DNA of 64,000 nt from Eustoma russellianum (taxonomy: Eukaryota > Streptophyta > Magnoliopsida > Gentianales > Gentianaceae): assembly GCA_036186865.1 (NCBI GenBank), contig AP025041.1, positions 40,157,045-40,221,044 of the forward strand, written 5' to 3'. The position numbers were made by a program, and so were the translations under genes. The notes under the pieces were generated by a model. The model saw only the letters and a program-made list of their open reading frames with translations. It was not told the DNA's origin and did not search any database. Shown piece by piece: positions 10,392 through 22,640 of the stretch (position 1 is the stretch's first letter; the number at the start of each line of letters is the position of its first letter).

Positions 10392-10849
10392 AAATGCAAC
10401 AGTAGAATGGTAGTACGAATAACTTATAAAATATACGCCAGGATAACATTTAGCTACCGACTTCATTCCATAAGCGGCCTGGTCATATCATTTGCGGAAT
10501 ATCTTTGTTATTGCCGCCGCTTAAATTATGATACAATGATATTTGTTTTGCCATCAGACTAAGGCTTCTAATCGGATCAAAAGGAAACTGGTTTTCATGG
10601 AAGTACGGAAAAATGTCACATTATATTGTTAGGTCTTTAGAGCATACAGTATTTGTATGAGATTTCAGAAGTTGTTTTACTTTCGTTTGTACAAGTCTAT
10701 GTCTAATTGAGTCTACCATATATTAAGACATGTTGTACAGGTTTGCGCTCGTAAAGCTCATTGTAGGTCTGATTGAAGCAAGAATGAGGTCATAGCATGA
10801 AGCAAACACAAAACTAAAATAAATAGACAAGACAAAGATGGCGCAGTGT

Positions 10850-11859
10850 TCGTATTTCGCCTATATCTCCACAACCACAGCTTGGATTCCCTTGGTTCCA
10901 GTTGGGGCTTCAAGTTAAGAGATTAAGCTACAACTTTGGTGCTTTGCACTTTCTCCGATTCGTTCATTATCACTCACATCTGTTTTGCTGATGACCTCAT
11001 CTTATTTTCCTGAGGTGATGCCAGCAGCTTAGTGTAAAAAATTATGGATGCTCTAGCAACCTTTGGTGAGTGTTCAGGACTCAGAGCCAACCTGACTAAA
11101 TCTCACTTATTCTATGCCGGCCTTGGCAGGACAGCTGATTGGTTGCAGACCACCACAGGATTCTCAGCATGCACCATGCTTTTCAAATATTTGGGAATTC
11201 CCATAACAGGATGCAAGTTGCAAAGGTCGCACTACGAATCATTCATACAAAATCTGATGGACAAGGTGGGGCTTTCGAATGCAGCTGGCCTTTCGTATGC
11301 TGGTAGACTGGAGCCAATCAAATCAGTACTCCAAGGGGTGAACTACTTTTGGTTAAGTGTGCTACCTTTGCATGCATCAGTAAGGAACTTAGTGAATAGA
11401 ATTTCCACTTCTTATGGGAGAAATCTACGCTAGGTTCCAAAAAGACATGGGTATCTTGGTCGCAGGTCAACATGCATAAAGAGGAGGGTGGTCTGAGAAA
11501 TTTTACAACTGAAGGCATGGAATCTAGCTTTGTTAGCCAAACATTTATGGGACCTGCATTATAAGAAGGACACACTATGGGTGCAATGGATTAATCACAA
11601 ATATAGGTTGTACACCGCGCTATGGACAAGAGTGAGGCGTAGCTTAGACTCCACACTTCTAAAAGACTTATAGAGATCATAGATGAGTTGCTGGTCAGAG
11701 CAGGCTCTCACAGCTCGGGTGCCAAAGTAATCATTTCATGGACATCAGACAGAACACTCAAACTTCGACTTGCATATGAGTTCTTCCGGTATTGGTGCAG
11801 CAAAGTCAATCAGACCTAATTTGTTTGGGACTCAGCCATCACCCCCAAACACTCCTTCA
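10850..11859 (+). pseudogene. L1-like LINE reverse transcriptase, 3' part, interrupted by copia C1
   Basis: The plus strand encodes the RT palm motif FADDLILF at 10983-11006. This is followed by GLRANLTKSHLFYAG, FKYLGIPITG and LSYAGRLEPIKSVLQ (11044-11433), and then in shifted frames by LLAKHLWDLHYKKDTLW and the start of the zf-RVT domain. Such proteins reverse-transcribe LINE RNA at a nicked target. Stops are present just after FADD and near 11034, and there are frameshifts after 11400. The coding sequence stops at 11859 where C1 inserted and resumes at 21819. The LINE 5' half (endonuclease and RT fingers) is not visible to the left. Confidence 0.82.
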
Positions 11860-13282
11860 TGTTAGTGTATGTGCCCTAGGCCATGATTTAGATATTTATG
11901 TTATGCATTTATTATTAATAAAAGAGGTTTTATTATCATTATTGTTGGTTAGTATGTTACACAAATTGATATATGTCCCTGATTCATTATTTTTAGGGAG
12001 ATAAAATAATTTATAATCAGTATGAGTATTGATTTGATAATCATGAGATGATTATGTGTATGGTGATACGAATCAATCTCATAGATACTTGTTAGAGAAC
12101 AGTTTGGATAGACCCATCATGAGATTGCTACATGGATTAGCGTCATAAGTAAATCTCATGATAGTCATGTTTTAATCCTTTGACTTGAGATTGTCATAGT
12201 TTCCAACATAAGGACTATTATATTTTGACATGATCAAACGTTATCCGTAACTGGATAACAATAAAGGTCATGATTGAATGTGATAGAAATTATGTAGAGG
12301 ATATTGAACAATCAAGATAGAATTGTCCCTCTCTTTTGAGAGAGATATCTTTGGGCCCCTCGATTAGTGAGACTGTGAAATGCATGGCCGTGCTCAAATG
12401 ATTTGATAGTGTGATCAATATCATTTGTTTTATCAGTCTACTTAGAGATCGAGTAATCATATGTTTGAACTATATAAATATGACGCTGACCATGACTTAT
12501 GTTCAAACTAGATATCGTGTGACAAAGGATTAATGCATGTACTATTATTAGGCTAGTTGGACTTTACTCGTATTAATTGGGTAGTTGTAATGTCTTGCTA
12601 GAGGCCAATTACGACTTGTTGGTTTAATAGAGATTTAATCAACTGCTAATTAATATGGGCCTATCGGGTCACACACAAGAATGCGTATGGCTGAGATTAA
12701 TAATATTAATAATATTAATATTGGATATTAATTATTATTATTATTATCATTTTTAATATTAATAATATTAATATTGGATATTAATTATTATTATTATTTT
12801 TCGTTTTTGGTGATTATATATATATGCATTATCGGATAATAACGAGAGAATCCGTATCTGATATGGATTTTGAATATCCTGTTACAATCCGTATCTGATA
12901 TGGATTTTGATTGGCATCAACTAATCCGATTATGACTCGGATTTTTATGTCTACGTATGTGTATATATATTGTGTATCTCGTATACACTACACACACAAA
13001 ATACAGAATCATCAAAGAGAAACCTTAGAGACGTTTTTGTGAAAAGCGAGTTCTTCAGCCGCGCCGTTTGAAGAGCTAGCACTCCGGGCGGAAGCGTTCG
13101 TGTGGATACCGACAGAGGGTGGTATTTTCGCACCTCTTTCATCTGCAGATTTCGAATTTACGGAGGTAATTTTTGATTTCTGTTGTCGAATTAAACGAAC
13201 AACATGGATCCTTGGTAGGAAATCGGAGATCGTTTTGTTTTTCCGATACGCGTTTTGCAGTGTCTCGTTAGATTTCCTAACA
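11860..13282 (+). repeat. C1 5' LTR
   Basis: The LTR has TG...CA ends. It contains an imperfect duplication of an ATTAATATTGGATATTAATTATT-type segment (shown here only in part; 12700-12800). It also has a repeated CCGTATCTGATATGGATTT block (near 12853 and 12888) and a TATATATATA run near 12815, a possible TATA box. The terminal third matches 21472-21813. Confidence 0.9.
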
Positions 13283-13283
13283 G

Positions 13284-13295
13284 TGGTATCAGAGC
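13284..13295 (+). other. C1 primer-binding site
   Basis: TGGTATCAGAGC, complementary to the 3' end of initiator Met-tRNA, one base after the LTR. It is the standard PBS of plant copia elements. Confidence 0.92.
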
Positions 13296-15340
13296 CACTT
13301 GTTGATTTCGTTTAAATCGATTATATCATGCTTATGTGATTAGATGTTTACTGATTTTCGTATGGCATGATATGTACAAAAACCCCAACTCGGATTTCAT
13401 ATGATGAGAAAAGAATGGTGTTTTTCAAATCGTTTTCATTAGATGATTTGTATACGGCGGTTTTTGTTTGTCATGTGATGATCAAAACGGATTCTGTTTA
13501 TATTAGATATAAACATACGCTATGTGTAGAACCCTATTCGAATCTCATCTGGTGAGAGCAGATTGATGTTTTCAATTCGTTTTCATGAGACATTATGATT
13601 CGAGATTGTTATATGTGATATATAAAGTTTTGGTTTTTCATGTGATGATCAAAAACGATTATGTTTATATCAATATGAGCAACCGATAATGATTCTGTAA
13701 GAGTTATGCATATTCAAAACCGACATATTATCAATTCGATTGATGATTCTGTTTTCGGATTTCGAATGGCAGATTGATTCTGTTTCGAATTTCGGACAGC
13801 AGATTATCAATTCGATTACCGTGACATTAAGAATGTCAATATATATTATTTTTTATAATATGTTTGTGTAAAATATATTATAATTGTTGATGTCTTTGCA
13901 TGGTGCATAGCATGGCCTCAGGACCTATGTGATTGACTTAGTCATATTTTGTTTTGGGTTATTATGGCCTGCGTGCGCGTGTAGTTTTTATTGTATATTT
14001 TATTATACAATTAGTTAGGGTTTTTCTTTATTATTGTAATAAATGAAGAATCAAGCTACAAAATGTAGAAATATGAGGGTTTGAGTGATTTCAAAATAAA
14101 GAAATTTGAATATATATATATATATATAAACGTTAAATATATATATATATACACAAGTGTACATGTATGCATGATAACTTGCCTTATTTAGCTAATATAT
14201 TATGTTGCCGTACTAACGAGCCATGAAGCATTGAAGCTTACATCATATGGCGAACATTTGTTGAGTTTATACTATTTTCAGGTGCCACAATTAATGAACT
14301 AAAGTAGTTCATTAAGTGAAGTACTTAGTTTAATAAACTAAGTAGTTTATTAAAGGAAGATGCATTTGGAAAAGGCACAAAGGCAACATGGCTATGGAAA
14401 GAAAGTCTTCTCCTCCTCCCCACATTCATTCCACACGCCTTTATACACATATATACTATATTTTCAGATTTTTTTATAAAAGGCACATACATGTATCCAA
14501 CGTACTACCGACACGTTATATATCTTACGTACGTACGTTAACGTCCACCACTATACTTAACTCATATTTATGAGTACATTCAGGTCTTATATCATATGAT
14601 ATAAGATATGGTGATGACAAATTAAATATGACACGATAAAAGGTTCTAAACCGAAATTTGTCGCATCGGGCGATACCGAAACTTCGCCAACGTGTCACGT
14701 ACTTGCCATAAATAAATGGCCAGCCCATATGCATCAAAAATTGATGATATTTTCGTGCACATGACTGTATATTGAGACAAAAATACTTTCCATGTTGGCA
14801 CACACAATTCACCCCACATTTAGGCCAAAATGTGAAGATTTCAATTTTATTTTTGTCACATGTTTATGGTACCACTTTAAATCAGCCAAGTGCTGAAATT
14901 TAAAGTATATATTATATATATTATTTATAACATAATATATATAGCATGTGCAAAAGTTGGAATTTAAATTAGAGAAAAATCGGGTAATCGATAAATATCG
15001 AAAATTCGGTTTTCTACGCACATGACATGGAACGTTTTCTTGAACATCATGTGACACGTATCTAGACACTTTCTACATATAATATACATCTTAAAGTGTT
15101 CTAGAAAATTAAATTAAGGGCTGATTGGAATATTACATGTGTGTATTATTAAATGTGCACTATTTTACAAAGTTAGCAAAAATAAATTCCAGCACATGTA
15201 AATACACTTTCAAACGCCACCCCAGCTGAGATGGAGCACATGTGGAGCCTTGTTGGCATGTTGATTGGTCAAGGTTCAATCATACAATGTTGATGAATCA
15301 AAGAGAGAAGCTACAAAAGGTAAGTTTTCAACATATACCT
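13296..15340 (+). other. C1 leader, first part; no gene recognised
   Basis: Untranslated leader-like sequence with TA-rich runs (14105-14155 and 14910-14942) and no sizeable coding frame of recognised type. Parts may be older insertions within C1, but no termini were identified. Confidence 0.55.
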
Positions 15341-15351
15341 CTCTTATGTCA

Positions 15352-15702
15352 CATGCTGAAAATTTCAGCATGTTACATACCTAGTGGACGTTTTCTTCAA
15401 CATTAAGGAAGATATTTTGTTGATTTTTCATTAAGGAATAAATCAAAGGAGTTATGGAAATGATTTGAATTGTATGAAAGGTTATTAAGTGTGATATTCT
15501 TCATATCACACATGCTGAAATTTTTCAGCATGTGTGAAGATGTTGTGGCCGAATGTGACTCTATTTTGGTGTCCAAGTTCATTCTTCATCTTGTAGCAAG
15601 ACTTACCTTAAATAATGGATGTATTTTTATGGAAGAAATTCAAAGAAAAATGGAAGAAATCTAGATTTATTTCATGTGGTAAATGCTGAAAAATTTCAGC
15701 AT
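15352..15702. repeat. Three related palindromes, ATGCTGAAA...TTTCAGCAT
   Basis: Near-perfect palindromes lie at 15352-15372 (CATGCTGAAAATTTCAGCATG), 15507-15538 (core ATGCTGAAA and TTTCAGCAT, extended by TCACAC and GTGTGA) and 15681-15702 (AATGCTGAA and TTCAGCATT arms). Sequence between them is not repeated, so they are separately conserved hairpin-capable motifs spaced about 160 and 170 bp apart. Their role is unknown. Confidence 0.8.
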
Positions 15703-15949
15703 TGAAATCATAGTGCTGGCCGATTTTGGTGAGGAAGGAAGGAAGGATTTTTGTGTCTTGCAATTTATGACAAAATTTGAGAATTATGGTATGATTTAAT
15801 AATTGATTTTTGGCAAATATTTAGTGTTTTTTTCAGATTATCCATGTCATCAAATGATGACAACATTGAGCCAATCAAAAGGTGCCAAGTAAGCAATGAC
15901 TAAATGATGGTCCAATGGAGTGATGCCAAGTGAGCAAAACATTGTCACC

Positions 15950-17095
15950 ATGATGTCTCACACCCTCTCAAGCACTTAAAAGGAAATTTTCAAGAGGGGA
16001 GAAGGCTGCATAGGGGATGGCTGGACCTATAAGGAAGGAAGAGAAGAACAAACAAAATAACACCAAGATTTGCATTCAAAAGTGATCAAAGTGCCAAAGC
16101 TTTCTTCTCCTACACTTTCTTTCTTTCTTCTCTTGTAAAAAGCCTATTGTACTTTACTTCTTTCATTCTTGAATAGGCTTCATAGAAACCACCATTCATA
16201 CATCTTTATAAAAGATTGATCAAGGTGTGATCAATCTTCATTCTAGCAAGGTGGTGGTGTTCGTGCAAATTGTACTAGCAATACAAGGTTTGTAAAGGGT
16301 TGGAGTTAAGGTGTAACTCTATCAACCCTGCGGTAAAGTGTACTGCGTGTGTGAATTTAGTGTGAACCAAGGAAGGTGTTCCTTGAAGACTGGATTAGGT
16401 TTTTTATAACCGAACCAGTATAAAATTCTTGGTGCAATTTACTTTCAGCATTTACTTTTCAGTTTCTGCACCGGTTATACGTTTTGTTCACGTTCGGAAA
16501 AATAGCAAACGATTTTCAAAAATTATAAAAATTTCCAGAAACATACATAAACGTTCTAGGGTTAATTTGGCACAAGTTTCAACCCTTTTGGACAAGTATA
16601 GGTCAGTCAAACATCAAAAGTTCTGAGACTAGTGCAGTCTGATTTTCAGACTTGCAAAGGTTGAGACTTTGGTGGTATTTGACCTACTTACCAAAAGAAT
16701 TTTCAAAAAATGTTTCAACCCATTTCAATATAGTGTGTGAGGAGTTATTGGTCAAATTTTCAGATCATTTGGACATTCACACAAATAGGAATTAATTTTT
16801 CAAAACCATCTACCGTTTCTGGCAGATTTGCACAATCTGAGTGTCAACGGTTTTTGAAGGGGTTAAAGGTTGAATTTTGATTTGAAATTTTTAGGGGACC
16901 CTCATAACATCTGAGGCTAAGTTCTCTCAAAATTTCATAATTTTTGGAGACCTCTAACCAGGTTTTAAAAACGTTTTAAAACAGGTCCTGAAAACAGAAT
17001 CTGTTTTCAGAACTTGAATTGTTCAAGTTTAAAGAAATTTTAAAAAGCACACTTTCCGCACCATCTATTCAACCCCCCTTCTAGTGGTGCCTTGC
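15950..17095 (+). mobile_element. Unclassified repeat family A, plus orientation, within the C1 leader
   Basis: The segment ends CTTCTAGTGGTGCC near 17095. It contains ACCAAGGAAGGTGTTCCTTG and AACCGAACCAG blocks (16360-16420) and a run of TGAAAACAGAATCTG-like sequence (16985-17010). The reverse complement of 22835-23900 shows the same order of blocks and the same CTAGTGGTG end, so the two are diverged, oppositely oriented copies of one family. No protein-coding potential is visible. It could be an insertion in C1 or a leader module; no duplication was found. Confidence 0.5.
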
Positions 17096-17854
17096 AGATC
17101 CTACACAAAAGTGGTGATGGCGACACATACCAGGGACGAGTGGATTCCATAGAGATGGAGGCACGATCTCAAGACAAGAAGATATGTATCATTGCAAATG
17201 TTGTAATAGGAAGTCTTTCACATAGGGTTTCCTTTATGATCTTCATTTGGTCTCATGAAGATCATATTTAGTTTGGCCATGCTATGTCACGTTTACATAT
17301 TTATCATTTTGTATGAGATGCGTGGATGATATATATATGCATATAGGATGCTACGATATAATGATATGCAATGCAAGACATAAACTAAGTTGAACCCTCA
17401 TTAATAATTTAAGTCTTGATGCCATCCATGTCTTAAACACCTATTAAAACTGGGATTGTATTAAAGTAGGTATTGCCAAAGCAATGTGCTTTAAACATTC
17501 CTAGCTACGTAGGATGAGTAATAGTGCTACTCATATGTTTAAAATTGGTTAGACTTAATTGGGCTATCAAAACGGTTTTGGGCTCAAGGCATTAGATGGA
17601 ATCTAACATACAATGATATATGATGTCATTATTCCATAAATTCTAAGAGTTACATGAGATGTAATTGGTAAAGATGTTACCTACCTAAATAACTTAATTT
17701 TAAGCGTCATGCCAAAGCTGAGTTTAGAATTAAGTCAAATATGGATCTTAGCTCACTAAAATATTTCTTTTGAGGGTTATGTTTTAGTGAGAGTTTTATA
17801 AATTTTAACCTCATTATTAATAAAGTGTTACTTTGCATGTTTTGTAGATCATAA

Positions 17855-18700
17855 ATGGCTGCTAATAACAATTCCACCTTATCGCTGCGATCTATCCTTG
17901 AGAAGGAAAAACTAAAAGAATGTGGGACTAATTTTGTTGACTGGTTTCGAAACTTGAGAATTGTTCTCAAACAAGAAGAAAAGAAGTCCTACGTGCTCGA
18001 TGACCCTGTCCCTGAACCCCCTCCTGCTGATGCTTCTGCTGCTGTTAAGAACAAGTATAAGAAGCATGTGGAAGATTCAAACGACATAGGATGTCTTATG
18101 TTGGCAACTATGTGTTCAGGACTTCAGAAAGACCTGGAACACTTAGAAGCTTATGAGATGAGTGTGCATCTCAAACAAGCTTTCCAACAACAGGCTAGGC
18201 AGGATAGGTTCGACACGCCGTTGCACTTTTTGACTGTAAGATGTCTGAAGGTGAATCTGTTAGCGCTCATGTTTTAAAGATGAAAGGCTATATAGATCAC
18301 CTTGCAAGACTCGGATATCCCCTGAGTTTGGAACTCGCTACGGATTTGATCCTACACTCTTTGCCTAGCAGTTTTTCTCAGTTCGTCATGAACTACAAAA
18401 ATAATATGGAAAAGTCCATTCCTGAGCTACATGGTATGCTCAAAACTGCTGAGGGGAATATCAAGAAGCCTACCCATGTATTGAGTGTCAATACTAAGCT
18501 AATGAAAAGGAAAGCTAAAGGCAAGGGTAAGGCTAAAAGTGCAAAGGGTGCAAAAGGGGCAAAGGGTCAAGCTAAACCGAAACCTGGTCCCAAGGCAAAG
18601 GTTCCTAAGGAAGGAACTTGTTTCCATTGCAACAAGCCTGGGCATTGGAAAAGAAATTGTGATGTTTATTTGGAGGAGTTGAAGAAGCTGAAGGGTAGTA
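17855..18700 (+). pseudogene. C1 gag (copia, UBN2-type)
   Basis: The ATG at 17855 opens a frame starting MAANNNSTLS. It has the N-terminal block NFVDWFRNLRIVLKQEEK and a central region typical of copia Gag. A frameshift near 18235 moves reading to the frame beginning SEGESVSAHVLKMKGYIDHL. That frame contains LATDLILHSLPSSFSQFVMN, a Lys/Gly/Ala-rich stretch and the zinc knuckle CFHCNKPGHWKRNC (18619-18660, C-x2-C-x4-H-x4-C). Gag binds and packages element RNA. The frameshift splits the N-terminal domain from the knuckle, so no normal Gag-Pol can be made. Confidence 0.88.
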
Positions 18701-21471
18701 CGACTACATCTTCAGGTATTTATGTTATAGAAATTAATTTATCTACTTCTTCTTCCTGGGTATTAGATACTGGATGTGGATCCCATATTTGTACAAATAT
18801 GCAGGGGCTCAAAAGGAGTAGGATGCTGAAGAAGGGCGAGGTGGACCTACGTGTTGGCAATAGAGCAAGAGTTGCTGCTATAGCTGTAGGGACCTATGAG
18901 CTTGTCTTGCCCAATGGGCTTTTGTTAGTTTTAAACAATTGCTTTTATGTTCCTACTATGAGTAGGAATCTTATTTCAGTGTCTGTTTTGGATGATGAAG
19001 GTTATTCATTTTTAATTAAAAATAAGAAGTGTTCTATTTTTGATAAAAATGACTTGCTTTATTGTATTGCAAGTAGTTATAATGGCATTTATGTCCTTAA
19101 CCTTGATGATTCCAATGACGGTAATATTTATAACATATCTTCAAAGAGAACTAAGCCAAATGAACTAAACCCTTCATATTTATGGCATTGTCGCCTTAGC
19201 CATATAAATGAGAAGCGCGTATCTAAACTCCATCAAGATGGATTATTAGATTCATTTGATTTTGAATCATTTGAAAATTGCGAGTCTTGTTTGCTTGGAA
19301 AGATGACAAAGACTCCTTTTACTGGACATAGTGAAAGGGCTAATGACTTATTGGGCTTGGTACATACAGATGTATGCGGCCCAATCAGCATTAGTGCCAG
19401 GGGAGGATTTCAGTATTTCATTACTTTTACTGATGATTTCAGTAGGTATGGCTATGTCTACCTAATGAAACATAACATGAGTCTTTTGAAATGTTTAGAA
19501 CTTTTCAAAATGAAGTACAAAATCAACTTGGTAAGACAATTAAAACCCTTCGATCAGATCGAGGTGGTGAATATTTGAGCCAAGGAATTGGACCAACATC
19601 TAAGAAATTGTGGAATCGTTTCACAGTTGACTCCTCCAGGAACTCCACAATGGAATGGTGTTTCTGAAAGGAGAAATCGGACTTTATTGGATATGGTTCG
19701 ATCTATGATGGGTCAAGTAGATCTTCCTTTATCCTTTTGGGGTTATGCCTTGGAGACAGCTGCATTCATTTGAACGTTGTACCATCTAAAGCGGTTGAAA
19801 AACACCATATGAGATGTGGATGGTAAGAGACCCAGTTTGTCTTTTCTTAAGATTTGGGGTTGTGAAGCTTATGTGAAAAGATTAATGTCAGATAAGCTAG
19901 CTCCAAAATCTATCAAATGTATTTTTGTGGGGTATCCTAAAGAAACTAAAGGGTACTATTTCTATATTCCCTCAGAGAACAAAGTGTTTGTTGCTCGAAA
20001 TGGAGTCTTTTTGGAAAAGGAGTTCTCTCCAAGAGAACAAGTGGGAGTATAGTACAACTTGAGGAAACTCAAGTTCCACAAGATATCGTTGAACCGTCTT
20101 TAGAGACGATTTCAGAACCACAAACAGTTGTGGAGCCTGAAAATGTAACACAAGTCCAACGCAGATCTGATAGGATACATCGTCAGCCAGAGAGATACGG
20201 ATTTCTTGTGACTGATGATAGTCAAGTTATGCTCATAGATCAAGATGAGCCTACTACCTATCAGGAAGCTGTGTCAGGTCCAGATTCAGATAAATGGCTT
20301 GGAGCCATGAATTCTGAGATGCAATCCATGTTTGATAACCAAGTTTGGTCTTTAATTGATCCTCCAGAGGGTATTAAGACTATTGGTTGCAAATGGGTTT
20401 TCAAGAAGAAAACTGACATGGATGGAAATGTGCAAACCTACAAAGCAAGGCTTGTGGCTAAAGGTTTCAAGCAAACTCATGGTATAGACTATGATGAAAC
20501 CTTTTCACCAGTAGCTATGCTTAAGTCTATTCGAATTCTCCTTGCCATTGCAGCATACTATGATTATGAGATATGGCAAATGGATGTCAAAACTGCTTTC
20601 CTTAATGGAAATTTACTCGAGGATGTGTACATGACACAACCTGAGGGTTTTGTAAATCCTGAGAATTCAAAGAAGGTTTGCAAGCTTCAAAGGTCCATCT
20701 ATGGATTGAAGCAAGCATCTCGAAGCTGGAATCTTCGTTTTGATGAAACAGTTAAGAACTTTGGTTTCATCAAGAATGAAGATGAACCTTGTGTTTACAA
20801 GATGGTAGTGGGAGGCAGTGCAGTAGTGTTTCTGGTCTTATATGTGGATGACATATTGCTTATTGGGAATGATATCCCTACCTTGCAAAAGGTTAAGGCT
20901 TGGTTAGGGAATTCATTTTCAATGAAGGACTTGGGTGAGGCTACCTATATCCTTGGTATCAAGATCTATAGAGATAGATCTAAAAGGATAATAGGCTTGA
21001 GTCAGAGTACATACATAGATAAAATGTTGAAGTTCAACATGCAAGAGTCCAAGAAAGGATTCCTGCCTATGTCTCATGGCATTCATCTTAGCAAGAATCA
21101 ATGTCCTCAGACATCTGATGAGCGAGATCGAATGAATAAAATTCCTTATGCTTCTGCTATAGGATCGATCATGTATGCCATGTTATGTACTAGACCAGAT
21201 GTCTCATATCCATTGAGCACAACAAGTAGATATCAAGCTGACCCTGGTGAAGGTCACTGGACAGCTGTCAAGAATATTCTTAAGTACCTCAGAAGGACTA
21301 AAGATGTATTCTTGGTTTATGGAGGTTTGGATGACGAGTTAGTTGTAAATGGTTACACAGATGCTAGCTTCCAAACCGACATAGATGATTTCAGATCGCA
21401 GTCCGGTTTTGTATTCACATTGAATGGTGGAGCTGTTAGTTGGAAGAGTTCAAAACAAAGCACTGTGGCTG
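18701..21471 (+). pseudogene. C1 pol: protease, integrase, RT and truncated RNase H
   Basis: Domains follow gag in copia order. The aspartic protease has WVLDTGCGSHIC near 18757-18792. The GAG-pre-integrase zinc finger is LWHCRLSHI...CESCLLGK (19180-19300). The integrase core has HTDVCGP near 19365 and then DRGGEY in a shifted frame near 19560; ERRNRTLLDM follows in a third frame near 19670. Reverse transcriptase occupies 20370-21100 with MDVKTAFLNG and the catalytic YVDD at 20841-20852. RNase H starts with GYTDASFQTD near 21350 and breaks off after the SWKSSKQSTVAD motif at 21471, where 3' LTR sequence follows. Frameshifts near 19500 and 19580 and stops near 19774 and 20050 disrupt integrase. 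The long RT frame 20130-21471 is otherwise intact. Confidence 0.92.
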
Positions 21472-21813
21472 ATGTCTACGTATGTGTATATATATTTGTG
21501 TATCTCGTATACACTACACACACAAAAAAACAGAATCGTCAAAGAGAAACCCTAGAGCCGTTTTTGTGAAAAGCGAGTTCTTCAGCCGCGCCGTTTGAAG
21601 AGCTAGCACTCCGGGCGGAAGCGTTCGTGTGGATACCGACAGAGGGTGGTCATATTTTCGCACCTCTTTCATCTGCAGATTTCGAATCTACGGAGGTAAT
21701 TTTTGATTTCTGTTGTCGAATTAAACGAACAACATGGATCCTTGGTAGGAAATCGGAGATCGTTTTGTTTTTCCGCTGCGCGTTTTGCAGTGATCTCGTT
21801 AGATTTCCTAACA
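21472..21813 (+). repeat. C1 3' LTR remnant
   Basis: Matches 5' LTR positions from about 12946 to 13282 with roughly ten differences by eye. The first ~1080 bp of the LTR, the polypurine tract and the end of RNase H are missing. The junction reads GCTGATGTCTACG, sharing ATGTCTACG with the LTR. Confidence 0.92.
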
Positions 21814-21818
21814 CTTCA

Positions 21819-22390
21819 CACTTTGGGTAAATAGGATTAACAAGCTCTGCACCAAAGTAAGACTTGGAAATTTAGAGAACAGCACCTGCCATCTCTGATC
21901 GGAAGGACACGAGACATTGCAGCACTCTTCTTTTCCTGCTCAACTGCCAAACAGGTTTGGCTAACCATTTCGGCAAGGCTAGCTATACCACAGGGACTTC
22001 TTTCACTCAATAGATTACTGGCTTGGGGATCGCACGGGCTCAAGGGAAAAGCTCTGAGAGCTAAGGCAGCCAAGATTACCTTGGCTGCCACCGTTTACTT
22101 CATCTGGCAATCTAGGAACAAAAACATTTTTGAACGAGCACTATTTGTATCTAAGGATGTAACGCATAGAATATGCACGCATGTGTACAGAGTTATGTAT
22201 AAGCTCTTCCCCCAACTTGTAGACATAGTCACCATGTCATCTATTGTTTAAGAATGATCTACATTGTTGATTTGTACATGTAAGTCAACTTGTTGATCTA
22301 TGAGCAGGGCTATTGTATAGGTTGCATTCCCTCTGATGATTTGATTACTCTGGTTAATATATTAACATTTTAACCAAAAAAACAAATTAT
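21819..22390 (+). pseudogene. L1-like LINE C-terminal domain and 3' UTR (continuation of 10850-11859)
   Basis: Immediately after the C1 target duplication the LINE zf-RVT domain resumes: TLWVNRINKLCTKVRLGNL, then FFSCSTAKQVWLTISARLA, then ITLAATVYFIWQSRNKNIFE. It ends with a stop at about 22251. The following 3' UTR ends near 22385 in TTAACATTTTAACCAAAAAAAC, a LINE-like A-rich end. If C1 and one copy of CTTCA are removed, the frame is continuous across the break, which shows that C1 landed in a previously readable domain. Confidence 0.85.
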
Positions 22391-22440
22391 TAGTTCTGGG
22401 TGAGATGGTCGGGGCTGGCAACATGGCATCTATGCTTCTT

Positions 22441-22640
22441 TCCAACATATATATGTGGTGTGTGTATATGTATATATATATGCGTGTGCGTGTGTATATA
22501 ACACATATAATGTATACGTATACGTATATACACACACACTCATACATATATATACACACGCACACACATATGCATCCATATATATGTGTGTTTTTCCTCT
22601 ATGTATATATATGTGTGTGTGTGTGTATATAACTAAACAG
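22441..22640. repeat. TA/TG/CA microsatellite
   Basis: Alternating purine-pyrimidine repeats (TATATG, TGTGTGCG, CACACACA) with a central palindromic GTATACGTATACGTATA. Overlapping frames on both strands are repeat products. The sequence is capable of hairpin or Z-DNA formation. Confidence 0.9.

Larger units (their letters stand above)
11860..21813 (+). mobile_element. Ty1-copia retrotransposon C1, 3' end deleted
   Basis: The element starts TGTTAG at 11860 and ends TTTCCTAACA at 21813. It is flanked by the target duplication CTTCA (11855-11859 and 21814-21818). The 5' LTR is 1423 bp and is followed by a Met-initiator PBS. A very long leader (13284-17854) precedes gag and pol in the usual copia order: gag, protease, integrase, RT, RNase H. 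The 3' LTR keeps only its last 342 bp, joined directly to the RNase H region. The element interrupts an L1-like LINE in the same orientation. Frameshifts near 18235, 19500 and 19580, plus stops near 19774 and 20050, make it dead. Confidence 0.93.

Noticed and set aside
11860..21813. Integrated plant pararetrovirus
   Set aside because: Domain order is copia (integrase before RT), LTRs and target duplications are present, and no movement or coat protein motif was seen.
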